Below, one piece after another: positions 43,020-52,214 of a stretch of 64,000 bases of DNA (the first letter of the stretch is position 1; every line of letters begins with the position of its first letter). The notes beneath the pieces were generated by a model. The model was not told where the DNA came from, made no database searches, and was given only the letters and a program-made list of their open reading frames with translations. Origin of the DNA: Bacteroidales bacterium (GTDB lineage: Bacteria; Bacteroidota; Bacteroidia; Bacteroidales; JAADJA01); assembly GCA_020052415.1 (NCBI GenBank), contig JAGVPB010000008.1, forward strand, positions 1-64,000. The letters run 5' to 3'. A program made the translations under genes and the position numbers.

Positions 43020-44114
43020 TCAGGGATTCTCATATACCTGTCCGTTAAAATAAATCTTTGTTTTATTCACCCCTTCTACATAAACAATCAAATCCCTGAT
43101 CAAGCTTATTTCATTTACTTTACTAAAGCCGATTGTCACTTGTTCACAGTTTTGAAAGGCCTTTACAAATCCGCTTTGATCCAAATAAGCGATGGTATTA
43201 AAATCAATCCGGTAAGGTTGAGGGAGGTATCTCTCAACGATATATACCTTTCCATTACACAATGTCTTCAAATATCCCTGTTCCTCAAAAATCAATACTT
43301 TATCTTCGACAGTATAAAACTGCGGTTCAAATGAACTTATCGTTTGTACTTTTCCATTTTCGAAGTATTTAAGTTTTCCAAGATTGTCAACGTAAGCCAA
43401 AATTTCATCTCCGACCTGGAATGACTTTGGCCGGAATGTTTCCAATTCATATTTATTTCCCCGGAAGAAAGCGTTGAAGGATTGATCCGGAATATCCATG
43501 TAGCCAACTATATCACGGCCTGCTTCAAAAACCAAATCCTCGACAAAATCATCTATAAGCTGTAGTTTGCCAAGATAAAATATGTAAAACTGTTCGGTAG
43601 AAGAATGGATAAAAGCAATTATATTGTCTCCGGCTTTGAACTCTTCAATCGGAAAATACAGTAGCCCGTCAATAAGTGTAATGATTCTGCCATTATAGTA
43701 AACCTGCAATGTTTTTTTTAACTGGTTATGCCAACCGATCAGGCTGTCGCGAACAATGTAATCACTACATTCTGTACTTAACACTTTTGTTTTACCATTG
43801 TCATACACGTTCAATTGCTGGTATAATGAATATCCCAGTAAAAAGTCGGTCGCGGTGAATTTGATGGGTGCGCCTTGCATCAATGTTTCCACAGTTCCGT
43901 TGCGATATATTTTCAGGTTGTCCTTATTGTCAATATAAGCGATTAAAATTCCGCCAACCTGATATTCCTTTATAGGAATATGTTCGAGTTTCTGAAAGGA
44001 ACCGGCTTCAAAGGCCCAAAAATGCTTTAAATAGTTGCTGTAAGCCGCCAGGTATTGATTATAAGCACTGCTGGTTGTAAAAAGTATAATGAATAGAAAG
44101 AATATTTTTTTCAT
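43020..44114 (-). CDS. Secreted repeat protein of unknown function
   Basis: The 364-residue product has a signal peptide (to about 17) and eight or so strand-rich repeats of about 42 residues, each with a Y.NG.- or YFNGK-like turn followed by a Phe-x-Val/Ala-Gly-Asp-x-Ile-x-x-Tyr segment (for example FQVGDEILAYVDNLGKLKYF). The periodicity suggests a beta-propeller. No catalytic motif is visible. The downstream 55-residue membrane protein may belong with it; RidA lies just upstream on the same strand (15-bp gap). Confidence 0.6.
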   Translation of the reverse strand: MKKIFFLFIILFTTSSAYNQYLAAYSNYLKHFWAFEAGSFQKLEHIPIKEYQVGGILIAYIDNKDNLKIYRNGTVETLMQGAPIKFTATDFLLGYSLYQQLNVYDNGKTKVLSTECSDYIVRDSLIGWHNQLKKTLQVYYNGRIITLIDGLLYFPIEEFKAGDNIIAFIHSSTEQFYIFYLGKLQLIDDFVEDLVFEAGRDIVGYMDIPDQSFNAFFRGNKYELETFRPKSFQVGDEILAYVDNLGKLKYFENGKVQTISSFEPQFYTVEDKVLIFEEQGYLKTLCNGKVYIVERYLPQPYRIDFNTIAYLDQSGFVKAFQNCEQVTIGFSKVNEISLIRDLIVYVEGVNKTKIYFNGQVYENP

Positions 44115-44129
44115 AAAAAATTTTATCTT

Positions 44130-44507
44130 TCACCTCGCTGCAATTGTTTCAATTTCAACCAAAGCGCCCAGCGGAAGCTTGACTACCCCATAAGCTGCCC
44201 TTGCCGGAGGATTTTCAGGATAAAACTTTCCATAAACCTCATTCATAGCGGCAAAATTATTCATATCATTGAGCATGCAGGTTGATTTTATTACATCTTT
44301 GAAGGTATAACCTGAGGCGTTTAAAATGGCTTCAATGTTTTTCATTACCTGTAAAGTTTGTTCTTTAATGTCTCCCTCGACAACCTTTCCCGTTTCAGGA
44401 TTTATAGGGATTTGCCCTGAAATAAATAAAAACCCATTGATTTCAACCGCCTGGCTGTATGGACCGATGGCTTTGGGGGCATTGGGTGTATTGATTATCA
44501 TTTTCAT
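44130..44507 (-). CDS. ridA: RidA-family enamine/imine deaminase
   Basis: RidA hydrolyses reactive 2-aminoacrylate and related imines formed by PLP enzymes. The 125-residue sequence has the family core IGPYSQAVEINGFLFISGQI, the GNxxxQ-like region, CMLNDMNNFAAMNEVYGKFY and the arginine of NPPARAAYGVVKLP that holds the substrate carboxylate. VEIETIAAR is the standard C-terminus. All active-site positions are intact. Confidence 0.93.
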   Translation of the reverse strand: MKMIINTPNAPKAIGPYSQAVEINGFLFISGQIPINPETGKVVEGDIKEQTLQVMKNIEAILNASGYTFKDVIKSTCMLNDMNNFAAMNEVYGKFYPENPPARAAYGVVKLPLGALVEIETIAAR

Positions 44508-44618
44508 TTTATGTTAAAATTATTTTGATCATTTTGATCGTAAAAATAGGAAAAAGTTTTTGTGTTGAGGGTAAATTTCAGTCTTAATATTTGACTCTAT
44601 TTAGGCATTGACATTTAT

Positions 44619-44653
44619 CTCCTGCTCCCTGCTCCCTGCTCCCTGCTCCCAGC
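44619..44653. repeat. Heptanucleotide tandem repeat at the lptD stop
   Basis: Four or so copies of CTCCCTG (GGGAGCA-type units on the minus strand) directly follow the lptD stop codon. Copies are near-perfect, so the tract is prone to length change, but it lies outside the coding sequence. Confidence 0.75.
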
Positions 44654-47307
44654 TAATAATCCCTGTAATCTTTCTTTTTATCAAGTTTTAGGTCCTGTAA
44701 CAGGCTTGATTTAATATTAATGCTAAAATTCCAGCTTTGCATATAACCCATGGGAATCCAGCTAAACCGCATCTCCCAGCAATGAAGATCACGGTAAATA
44801 TCGAAGGAACTGGCCACAATTTGATTACTCTCAAAATCATAACCGGTATTGAACCCGAATTTCCACTTAGGAGTAAGATTGACATTTCCATTCATCCTGA
44901 TAGATTGAATTAGAGTTTTTTCCTTCGATATATTATAATCCCAATAACCATTCTCATAGGAATATACAATGTTATATCTGAAGTCGTATGTAAGATTTAG
45001 TGTCCATGGAACCGACCAGTCAACGTAATCCTCCATATTCTCATTTACATCCTTTACCTCCTGTTCGGTTCCTGCAGTTGATTTTTTTTCTTTACCCAAT
45101 CTATCCGATGAAAGATTTAAAGTCAGTCCTACTCTCCAGCCATGCTGCTCAGTTCTGAATAACCTGTGATTGACATCCCATTCGAATTTATTAATTCTCC
45201 GCCCGTTCGAATCGAGTGCATAAGGATCGAAGGTACTATTGTAGTTAATTTGCAGGTTTTTGAACAGTTTAGTATGGCCGGATAAAGTAAGTTTACTCAG
45301 GTTAAGTGAATCCCTGGCAAAATCGTAAGATGTTGACAATGAAAAATCCTCAATAAGCATGATCTTTTTGGACCCGGTAATGGTATCTTTTTGAGAGCGT
45401 ACTTTCATTTCCAGGTTATTGCTTAACCTGAAACTCAATGCCCCGGAACGCCCGTCGGGGGGCGTACCATACATAAAATTGTCGTAAATGGAATACTTTT
45501 GTTTTTCACCGTTTTCATTTATATAATACTTGTAATATCCCCAGAACTGAGTCCCGAAATCGGGCCGGATATTAAAACTTAGAGAAGGTTTCATCACATG
45601 CCTTATCGCCAGCACGGGTCCCTTTTTATAGGTGAACATACCATATAATGCGGTACTTAATGATGAACTGAAACCAAAATCTCTTGCGGTATTGAAGCCA
45701 TAAATAGTATCAGTTCCAACATATCCGGGAACAGGGCCTTCACTTAAAAAAAGGGTATCACTTCTCCATGATTTAATATGTTGCTGTGAATACCATCTTT
45801 CAGTGAAATTTAAGCTGTTCGACCAGACTATATTTTTTAAAAGCTTGATGGATCCACCAGAAATGCTGACACTATGTTTCATCCCATTTTCAAGCTTTTT
45901 AGTCAGATCTTCATTAAATATCAGCGAGTCATAAGTGTTGATGGTGTTGGCAGCAACCATGCTGTAATTCACACTGATATTGTCGTAAAATTTTAATTTA
46001 CCTGCCACGATCTTTTTTCGGAATGGATAAAATCTGTTTACCGTGAAAGATAGACTTGGCAGGGTTAGATTTACTTCCCTTGTGATGGTATTTTGTGAAT
46101 GATTAAGGTTTGCATTGAAGAAATATTTTCCGGCAAAACTTGTCGAATAATTGATTCCGGATTGGAAAGTGTTGGTAACATAAGTATTGATGTTTGGAGC
46201 ATTTAATTTTGGCGAATTCTTACTGACCAGGTTAACATCAGCTGAGAACCTGCCGTTTGGCCGGGCTTTGGGATCCTGGCTGTGTTTCCATCGGATTGAA
46301 AAATCTTTGCTTTTTAAATAATTGGGAGAACCTTCTTCACCAAGGTAATTGATGGCGTAATTGGCATTGAAATAGCCATTATACTTATAAAGTTTACGGT
46401 AGTTTACAGTAGGCTCAACCGCCCAGCTTCCGAGAGTATAAATTTCTCCTACAAGCTTGAAATCGAGGTAATCATTTATCGCAAAATAATAACCCCCGGA
46501 CTCGAAATAAAATCCCCGGTTGCTCGATTCACCATAAGTGGGAATCACTATTCCTGACCGCTGACCTTTTTTATTCGGGAACATTCCAAATGGTACTACG
46601 AGGGGAGTAGGAACCTGTTCAATCACCAGATATGCCGGGCCCGTAACAATTTTTTTATCCGGAATTACTTTTGCTTTTTTAAAACTGAATGAAAAGTGAG
46701 GAACTTCGTTTTCACAAGTTGTGTATGATCCCTGATATACATTTGTAACATCGTCGGGCATTTTTTTTATAACATTGCCGTGCAGATATCCTTCAGCATC
46801 TTCTGTAATTACATTATTTACGAGTCCTTTTTTAGTTTCATAATTATACTTTATAGACTTCGATTCAAAACTATTGTTTCCCATAGTAAAAACCGGTGAA
46901 CCCTCATCTTTGCCTGTTGAATCAGGAGTACCGGTTGCATAAACGGTGCTGTTCCTGAATTCTATCTCAACATAATTAGCTTTGAGTTTAATGTCTTCAT
47001 AGCTGATATCGTTCTCTCTGAACATAAAAACCTTTTGCGATTTAACATCAAGCATGATCGAATCGGTGGATTTATAATCTACCCTGGACCTGATGGCATT
47101 CGGCGACAATCCAAATATCGTACTGTCTTCAAAACTTAATTGGGCAGGTAATGAATCGGAATTAATAAATAATGTATCAGATTGATTTTGTAAAGCTGTA
47201 TCAACCTGTGCGTAACACACAAAGGGCAGAACACAGAAAATGAATGGTATCGGATAATATCCTCCTGTGATTTGTGTTAATAATTTGGTTGACAATTTGT
47301 TTAGCAA
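44653..47307 (-). CDS. lptD: LPS-assembly protein LptD-like
   Basis: The 884-residue outer-membrane protein has a signal peptide region, an N-terminal OstA-type jellyroll (SIMLDVKSQKVFMFRENDIS, LKANYVEIEFRNSTVYATG) and a C-terminal barrel with many amphipathic strands (VPFGMFPNKKGQRSGIVIPT is the conserved entry to the barrel in Bacteroidetes). LptD inserts lipopolysaccharide into the outer leaflet. Its start is divergent from the amidase gene. The divergent lptD/amidase/mlaD layout is, from memory, common in this phylum. Confidence 0.85.
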   Translation of the reverse strand: MLNKLSTKLLTQITGGYYPIPFIFCVLPFVCYAQVDTALQNQSDTLFINSDSLPAQLSFEDSTIFGLSPNAIRSRVDYKSTDSIMLDVKSQKVFMFRENDISYEDIKLKANYVEIEFRNSTVYATGTPDSTGKDEGSPVFTMGNNSFESKSIKYNYETKKGLVNNVITEDAEGYLHGNVIKKMPDDVTNVYQGSYTTCENEVPHFSFSFKKAKVIPDKKIVTGPAYLVIEQVPTPLVVPFGMFPNKKGQRSGIVIPTYGESSNRGFYFESGGYYFAINDYLDFKLVGEIYTLGSWAVEPTVNYRKLYKYNGYFNANYAINYLGEEGSPNYLKSKDFSIRWKHSQDPKARPNGRFSADVNLVSKNSPKLNAPNINTYVTNTFQSGINYSTSFAGKYFFNANLNHSQNTITREVNLTLPSLSFTVNRFYPFRKKIVAGKLKFYDNISVNYSMVAANTINTYDSLIFNEDLTKKLENGMKHSVSISGGSIKLLKNIVWSNSLNFTERWYSQQHIKSWRSDTLFLSEGPVPGYVGTDTIYGFNTARDFGFSSSLSTALYGMFTYKKGPVLAIRHVMKPSLSFNIRPDFGTQFWGYYKYYINENGEKQKYSIYDNFMYGTPPDGRSGALSFRLSNNLEMKVRSQKDTITGSKKIMLIEDFSLSTSYDFARDSLNLSKLTLSGHTKLFKNLQINYNSTFDPYALDSNGRRINKFEWDVNHRLFRTEQHGWRVGLTLNLSSDRLGKEKKSTAGTEQEVKDVNENMEDYVDWSVPWTLNLTYDFRYNIVYSYENGYWDYNISKEKTLIQSIRMNGNVNLTPKWKFGFNTGYDFESNQIVASSFDIYRDLHCWEMRFSWIPMGYMQSWNFSINIKSSLLQDLKLDKKKDYRDY

Positions 47308-47325
47308 GTCTGGGGTTTTATGTAT

Positions 47326-47333
47326 TAAATTTG
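47326..47333 (+). promoter_or_regulatory. Possible -7 box of the amidase-mlaD group
   Basis: TAAATTTG, matching TAnnTTTG, about 70 bp before the amidase GTG start. A TTTG at 47296-47299 is rather far for a -33 element. Confidence 0.35.
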
Positions 47334-47399
47334 CAAGAATTGTTCAATAATATTTATAAAAATTGAGATTCAAAACTAAACAAAAAATATTCCACAGCT

Positions 47400-48500
47400 G
47401 TGAAACGACTTTTAATATTTTTTGGTATTTTATTTTTGCATAGCCATTACTTATCCAATGGGTATGCTCAGATTGAAAACAGGATCACCAAAGTAATCCT
47501 TGATGCAGGGCATGGAGGTAAGGATCCTGGTGCACTTGGCAAAAACAGCAGGGAAAAAGACATAGCTTTGTCAGTAGCCTTAAAAACCGGCAAATACATT
47601 CGTGATAGCATTGAAGGTGTCCAGTTGGTTTATACGCGAAAAACCGATGAATTTATAGAATTACATAAAAGGGCGAAAATTGCTAATGAAAGTGGTGGAG
47701 ATGTGTTTATATCCATTCATTGTAATTCAAGTAAATCGCAGCAGGCATTTGGATCGGAATCTTATGTCATGGGATTGCATAAATCAATGGACAACCTGGA
47801 GGTTGCTAAATCTGAAAATGCCGCGATTTATTTTGAAGAGGATTATAAACAGCAATATGAAGGCTTTGATCCTAATACCGATGAAGATTATATCTTATTA
47901 TCAATGTTTCAAAGTGCAAGCATTGATCAGAGTATCAGTCTATCTTCCAAAGTTCAGAATCAGTTTAGTGAGAAGGTGGGAAGGAACGACAGAGGTGTTA
48001 AACAGGCTGGATTTTGGGTATTGTATAAAACCACTATGCCTGGCATTTTAATTGAACTTGGTTTTTTAAGTAATCCCAAAGAAGAAAAATTCCTTATGTC
48101 TGAATCAGGACAGGATTCCTTGGCTATGGCTATTTGCCTTGCTCTAAAAGAATTTAAATCGGATTTTGAAGATCAAAATAGCGACCTGAAACCAGTTGCT
48201 GTAATATTAAAGGAAAAAGAATCAGAACCTCAGGTTTACTACCGTGTCCAGTTTGCTTCTTTTAAAAAGGAAAAAAGTTTCGATTTTAAAAAATTCAGAA
48301 GTATCGGGAACATAAAAATGTACAAGCATGATGGATTATATAAATATACAGCGGGGAATGAATTGAATATTGAAAATGCAAAAGAATTAAAGTCAGAACT
48401 TGAAAAAAAAGGATTTGCAGATACTTTTATTGTAGCTTTTATCGGTGAAAAAAGAATTCCATTAGGTGAAGCCCAACAGCTTTCAGAAAATAAAAATTGA
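47400..48500 (+). CDS. N-acetylmuramoyl-L-alanine amidase with C-terminal SPOR-like domain
   Basis: This enzyme cuts the amide bond between MurNAc and the peptide in peptidoglycan. The start is GTG. After a signal peptide (to about 24) the amidase_3 domain has VILDAGHGGKDPGA (zinc His), HKRAKIANESGGDVFISIHCN (second His) and the catalytic Glu in GILIELGFLSNP. The last 90 residues (VYYRVQFASFKKEK ... FIGEKRIPLGEAQQL) form a SPOR-like domain. The domain reappears in the product of the next gene. Confidence 0.92.
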   Translation: MKRLLIFFGILFLHSHYLSNGYAQIENRITKVILDAGHGGKDPGALGKNSREKDIALSVALKTGKYIRDSIEGVQLVYTRKTDEFIELHKRAKIANESGGDVFISIHCNSSKSQQAFGSESYVMGLHKSMDNLEVAKSENAAIYFEEDYKQQYEGFDPNTDEDYILLSMFQSASIDQSISLSSKVQNQFSEKVGRNDRGVKQAGFWVLYKTTMPGILIELGFLSNPKEEKFLMSESGQDSLAMAICLALKEFKSDFEDQNSDLKPVAVILKEKESEPQVYYRVQFASFKKEKSFDFKKFRSIGNIKMYKHDGLYKYTAGNELNIENAKELKSELEKKGFADTFIVAFIGEKRIPLGEAQQLSENKN

Positions 48501-49269
48501 CGTATTGAATTTTATTCGAAACCATAGAACCGTTATTTTAATTGTGTTCATCGTAGCTGTTGTGATGTTTCTGATATGTACCAAACTCAGAATATTTTCC
48601 CGCCAGAATTTTTATTTTGCAATTATTGAACAACATATTGATATTAATGTGGACAATCCCGTTTTTGCCGAAACCCTTGAAATTGGTAAAGTTGCTGATA
48701 TAATTACTCCTGGTGCCATCACTAATAAACTGATCCTGAAACTCGCAATAGATAATGAAATTAATATTCCGGATGAGTCATATCTTGAGATTGAAAAGGA
48801 TCAGTCAATAACTAAACAGAAAATCAAAATTCAATTTGTGTCTTCAAATGATTACTTTCAAAATAATGATACCATACCGGTGAAAAGCTTCATTATTGAA
48901 CCCATTAAAACTGACAGTCTTTTTACTGCAATACAGAAATCTCCAGCAGATACTTCAGTAGTAAAGAAGGCTGCAAGAAGTGATACGCCAAAAAATAAAC
49001 AAGCTGATGTTAAATTTTTTGTACAGATATTGACATCAGAAAAAGAGCTTGCTTTGAATTCAAAGAAATTCAAGGGAATTGAGGAAGTGATGATGTATGA
49101 GGACACTGGAATCTATAAATATTATGTTGGCAAGGACCTGACTTTTGAGGGTTCGATACAATTATGTGATGATCTTAAAAACAAAGGATTTACAGATGCT
49201 TTTGTAATTGCCTTAAAAAATAATCAAAGAATATCTGTAAAACAGGCTCTACAAATATTGGAAAAATAA
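48466..49269 (+). CDS. Single-span membrane protein with SPOR-like domain paralogous to the amidase tail
   Basis: The frame can start at GTG 48466, overlapping the amidase end by 35 nt, or at TTG 48505, just after it. The 267-residue product has one membrane span (about 24-42), a linker and a C-terminal domain (FFVQILTSEKELALNSKKF ... KNNQRISVKQALQIL) that aligns end to end with the last 85 residues of the amidase. The pair looks like a domain duplication. A role in peptidoglycan targeting is inferred. mlaD follows 28 bp downstream. Confidence 0.65.
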   Translation: MKPNSFQKIKIDVLNFIRNHRTVILIVFIVAVVMFLICTKLRIFSRQNFYFAIIEQHIDINVDNPVFAETLEIGKVADIITPGAITNKLILKLAIDNEINIPDESYLEIEKDQSITKQKIKIQFVSSNDYFQNNDTIPVKSFIIEPIKTDSLFTAIQKSPADTSVVKKAARSDTPKNKQADVKFFVQILTSEKELALNSKKFKGIEEVMMYEDTGIYKYYVGKDLTFEGSIQLCDDLKNKGFTDAFVIALKNNQRISVKQALQILEK

Positions 49270-49297
49270 TGTTAATTTTGCTATTAAATTTTCTATC

Positions 49298-50245
49298 TTG
49301 AAGCTGTCAAAAGAATTTAAAATAGGTATTGTTGTAATTATTTCACTTGCCCTTTTATATTGGGGGTTTAATTTTTTAAAAGGCGAGGATATTTTTTCTA
49401 ATGAACGGGTCTTTGTTGCAGTATATAATGACGTAAGCGGGCTCAATAAGGCAAACGCTGTGATTATCAATGGACTCTATGTCGGTCATGTGCGTGATAT
49501 GTATTTTAATAAAAAGGGAAACGCAAGTGTAGTTATTGAAATGCTGATTAATGACCCGATTCCCATACCTAAAAATTCTGTTGCTAAAATTATCAGTTCT
49601 GATCTTTTGGGTTCCAAAACCGTAGAAATACAACTTGGTACTTCTGCTGATTTTGCAGTTCCGGGTGATACTCTGCAATCAGATATAGAATCATCAATAA
49701 AAGAAGAGGTTAACAGACAGCTTCAACCATTGAAAAATAAAGCCGAAGGACTTTTAATGTCACTTGATACAGTTTTAACAATGGTAAACGGCCTGTTTAA
49801 TAAAACCAATACCGACAATATTTCAAAAAGTGTTGCTCACATGACTAATTCTTTCGAAAATATTGAAAGTACCACTAATAATCTTGATGAAATTATTTTC
49901 GAACAAAAGGAGAGGATTGGAACAATTCTAAAAAATATTGAATCCATATCGCAGAATTTAAAAGACAATGGAGAAAACCTGAATAATATTCTAACAAATT
50001 TTTCTGCAATCAGCGATACTCTTACCAGGATTCAGATCACAGAAACAATGCAGAAACTTAAAAATACTTTAAATCAATTATCTGAAATTACCGAAAAAAT
50101 TAATTCTGGAGAAGGTAGTTTCGGTATGTTGGTTAATGATGACTCTTTGTACATTGATTTGCAAAAATCATCAAAGGATTTGAATCTTTTACTCGAGGAC
50201 ATTCGTCTTAATCCAAAAAAATATTTAAAATTTTCAGTTTTTTAA
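49298..50245 (+). CDS. mlaD: MlaD/MCE-family lipid transport protein
   Basis: The 315-residue protein starts at TTG (MKLSKEFKIGIVVIISLALLYW), with a single N-terminal span and an MCE domain at about 35-125 (VAVYNDVSGLNKANAVIING, GSKTVEIQLGTSADF). A long coiled-coil tail follows. MCE proteins hold and pass phospholipids between the membranes. No MlaE or MlaF gene is in the window. A TAATTTTG box at 49272-49279 could give it a separate promoter. Confidence 0.88.
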   Translation: MKLSKEFKIGIVVIISLALLYWGFNFLKGEDIFSNERVFVAVYNDVSGLNKANAVIINGLYVGHVRDMYFNKKGNASVVIEMLINDPIPIPKNSVAKIISSDLLGSKTVEIQLGTSADFAVPGDTLQSDIESSIKEEVNRQLQPLKNKAEGLLMSLDTVLTMVNGLFNKTNTDNISKSVAHMTNSFENIESTTNNLDEIIFEQKERIGTILKNIESISQNLKDNGENLNNILTNFSAISDTLTRIQITETMQKLKNTLNQLSEITEKINSGEGSFGMLVNDDSLYIDLQKSSKDLNLLLEDIRLNPKKYLKFSVF

Positions 50246-50275
50246 AATCAGTTTTTTCTTACTAAAAATAAAATC

Positions 50276-50310
50276 AAAAAGCCTGTCGGATATTTCACCA
50301 GACAGGCCTT
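50276..50310. terminator. Bidirectional terminator between mlaD and hsp20
   Basis: GCCTGTC (50281-50287) pairs with GACAGGC (50301-50307), flanked by A-run and T-run, so it can end transcription from both convergent genes. Confidence 0.8.
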
Positions 50311-50315
50311 TATGT

Positions 50316-50747
50316 TTATGAGATTTTTATCGCTTTTGAGGATTTTAATTTTTCCTCAGTGTGTTTGGGTAATTCAACAATTAGAACTCCATTCTTGAGC
50401 GAAGCCTGTATTGATTCAGTATTCACAAATTCAGGAATTGAAAACGATCTGCAAAATGAGTTGAACCCAAATTCTCTCCTCATAAAAGTTTTATCATCAC
50501 TTTCTTTTTTTGATTCCTTTTCTGAAGATATAGTCAGAATGTTTTTTTCGAGGTTGATTTTTAAATCTTCCTTGTTGATACCCGGGGCAGCAAGTTCAAT
50601 TTCAAACTGGTTTTCATTTTCCTTAATGTTTACTGCCGGAACCCTATAGTCTGCTCCGTCACTGAAAAGTGAATTCAAAAATTCACTTCCAAAATAATCA
50701 TCCCTGAATTGAGGGAAATACATTCTCTTTTTTAATACTGGTAACAT
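50316..50747 (-). CDS. Hsp20/alpha-crystallin small heat shock protein
   Basis: A 143-residue holdase chaperone with an alpha-crystallin domain at about 35-130: VPAVNIKENENQFEIELAAPGI, the NILTISSEKE strand, RREFGFNSFCRSFSIPE and LKNGVLIVELPK before a short C-terminus. It probably prevents aggregation under stress. A GGAG sequence lies about 8 nt before the start, which is unusual among the genes here. It is convergent with mlaD. Confidence 0.93.
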   Translation of the reverse strand: MLPVLKKRMYFPQFRDDYFGSEFLNSLFSDGADYRVPAVNIKENENQFEIELAAPGINKEDLKINLEKNILTISSEKESKKESDDKTFMRREFGFNSFCRSFSIPEFVNTESIQASLKNGVLIVELPKHTEEKLKSSKAIKIS

Positions 50748-50923
50748 AACTTATTTCTCCTATTTTAATTTAATTTTTTATATTTTAGAATTATGATTCG
50801 GGACAGTCAAAAATTATTCCAGAGCAAATTTTTTGGTAAGCAGTAATTTTTTTAAGCAATAACAAGCCATAATGGCCGAATTAAATAATAAATTATAAAA
50901 TATTAATGTCAATATGGCCGGAT

Positions 50924-52111
50924 TTATAATTCCAGCAGGCTTTTTTTGATAAGAGAGATGGCTTTTTCGATTTCCTGAAAAGTAATATTCAGAGGCGGTC
51001 CGATTCTGATTGCAAAAGGACGGAACAAAAAGCGATCGGTTAATAGTCCATTTATTTTGAATTTTTCAACTATTTTATTTGATTGTTCAATACTTTTCAG
51101 GTCAATACCCAGAATAAGACCAATATGCCTGATGTCAGCAACTTGTTCCAATTCAATTAATGCGTCTCTGAATCTTAAACCCTTAATGTTTATTTCTTCA
51201 ATCAGGTTTTCATCTTTGATCACTTGAATATTGGCTAATGCGGCAGCACAGCTAACCGGATGACCACCAAAGGTTGTAATATGTCCAAATTCCGGTTCAA
51301 AAGTAAGTGTGTTCATAATTTGTCTTGATGAAACAAATGCACCAAGGGGCATTCCTCCACCCATTCCCTTTGCTAATGTTAGTATGTCGGGGACAAAGTC
51401 AAAGTTTTCAAAACTAAATAACTTACCCGTTCGCCCAAATCCCATCTGGATATCATCGAGTACAAGCAGCGAACCGGTTTTATCACATCTTTTTCTCAGT
51501 TCAGATAAAAATCCTGTTGCAGGTAAAATAACACCTGCTTCAGCCTGTACAGATTCTGCAATGACACAAGCTGTTTTTTCAGTAATTTCCTTTAAATCTT
51601 CAAATCGGTTAAAATGAATAAATTTAATATCAGGAAGTAAAGGCCGGTACGCAAATTTTAGAGATTCACTGCCTGATATGCTCAGAGCGCCATGTGTTCC
51701 GCCATGATATGCGTTTTTAAACGCAATTATTTCAGTTCTGCCTGTAAAACGTTTTGCAAGTTTTATGGCCCCTTCGTTGGCTTCGCTGCCTGAATTGACC
51801 AGGTAAACAGAGTCAAGATTTTTTGGTAATGCATCAGTAATTGCTTTAGCCAATTGAACCTGTGGACTCTGAATGTATTCACCGTAAACCATAAGGTGCA
51901 TATATTTGTCGAGCTGGTTTTTGACAGCTTTGACAACTTTAGGATGAAGATGGCCAACATTGCATACCGAAACACCTGATATCAGGTCTATGTATTCCTT
52001 ACCTTTTTCGTCATATAAATATATACCCTTAGCTTTTTCAATTTCGAGACCAACAGGATTTGAAGAGGGCAATCCCAGATTTCTGAAAAATATTTCTTTA
52101 TTACTTATCAT
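50924..52111 (-). CDS. Class III aminotransferase (acetylornithine/ornithine type)
   Basis: A 395-residue PLP enzyme of fold type I. It has the GIYLYDEKGKEYIDLISG start, VNSGSEANEGAIKLA, the PLP-binding lysine in LTLAKGMGGGMPLG, and FGHITTFGGHPVSCAAAL. The usual DEIQ motif reads DDIQ here (LVLDDIQMGFGRTG); the Asp that pairs with the PLP ring nitrogen is kept. Acetylornithine or ornithine aminotransferase is the nearest guess; no arginine-pathway gene is adjacent, so the substrate is uncertain. Confidence 0.8.
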   Translation of the reverse strand: MISNKEIFFRNLGLPSSNPVGLEIEKAKGIYLYDEKGKEYIDLISGVSVCNVGHLHPKVVKAVKNQLDKYMHLMVYGEYIQSPQVQLAKAITDALPKNLDSVYLVNSGSEANEGAIKLAKRFTGRTEIIAFKNAYHGGTHGALSISGSESLKFAYRPLLPDIKFIHFNRFEDLKEITEKTACVIAESVQAEAGVILPATGFLSELRKRCDKTGSLLVLDDIQMGFGRTGKLFSFENFDFVPDILTLAKGMGGGMPLGAFVSSRQIMNTLTFEPEFGHITTFGGHPVSCAAALANIQVIKDENLIEEINIKGLRFRDALIELEQVADIRHIGLILGIDLKSIEQSNKIVEKFKINGLLTDRFLFRPFAIRIGPPLNITFQEIEKAISLIKKSLLEL

Positions 52112-52134
52112 AAGGTTATGAATGCTATTTTTCT

Positions 52135-52183
52135 CAAAGATATTTAATATATTGCAATGAATTGAAGGAAATATTTAATTTTG
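52135..52183. promoter_or_regulatory. Divergent promoter boxes for the aminotransferase and SDR genes
   Basis: On the minus strand TATCTTTG (52142-52135) lies 23 bp before the aminotransferase. On the plus strand TTG (52152-52154) and TAATTTTG (52176-52183) lie 21 nt apart, 31 bp before the SDR gene. Confidence 0.45.
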
Positions 52184-52214
52184 AAAATCTACAATCTATC
52201 CTAAATTTAAAATA

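Noticed and set aside
44619-44653. Phase-variation tract in lptD
   Set aside because: The heptanucleotide repeats lie after the stop codon and cannot shift the reading frame.
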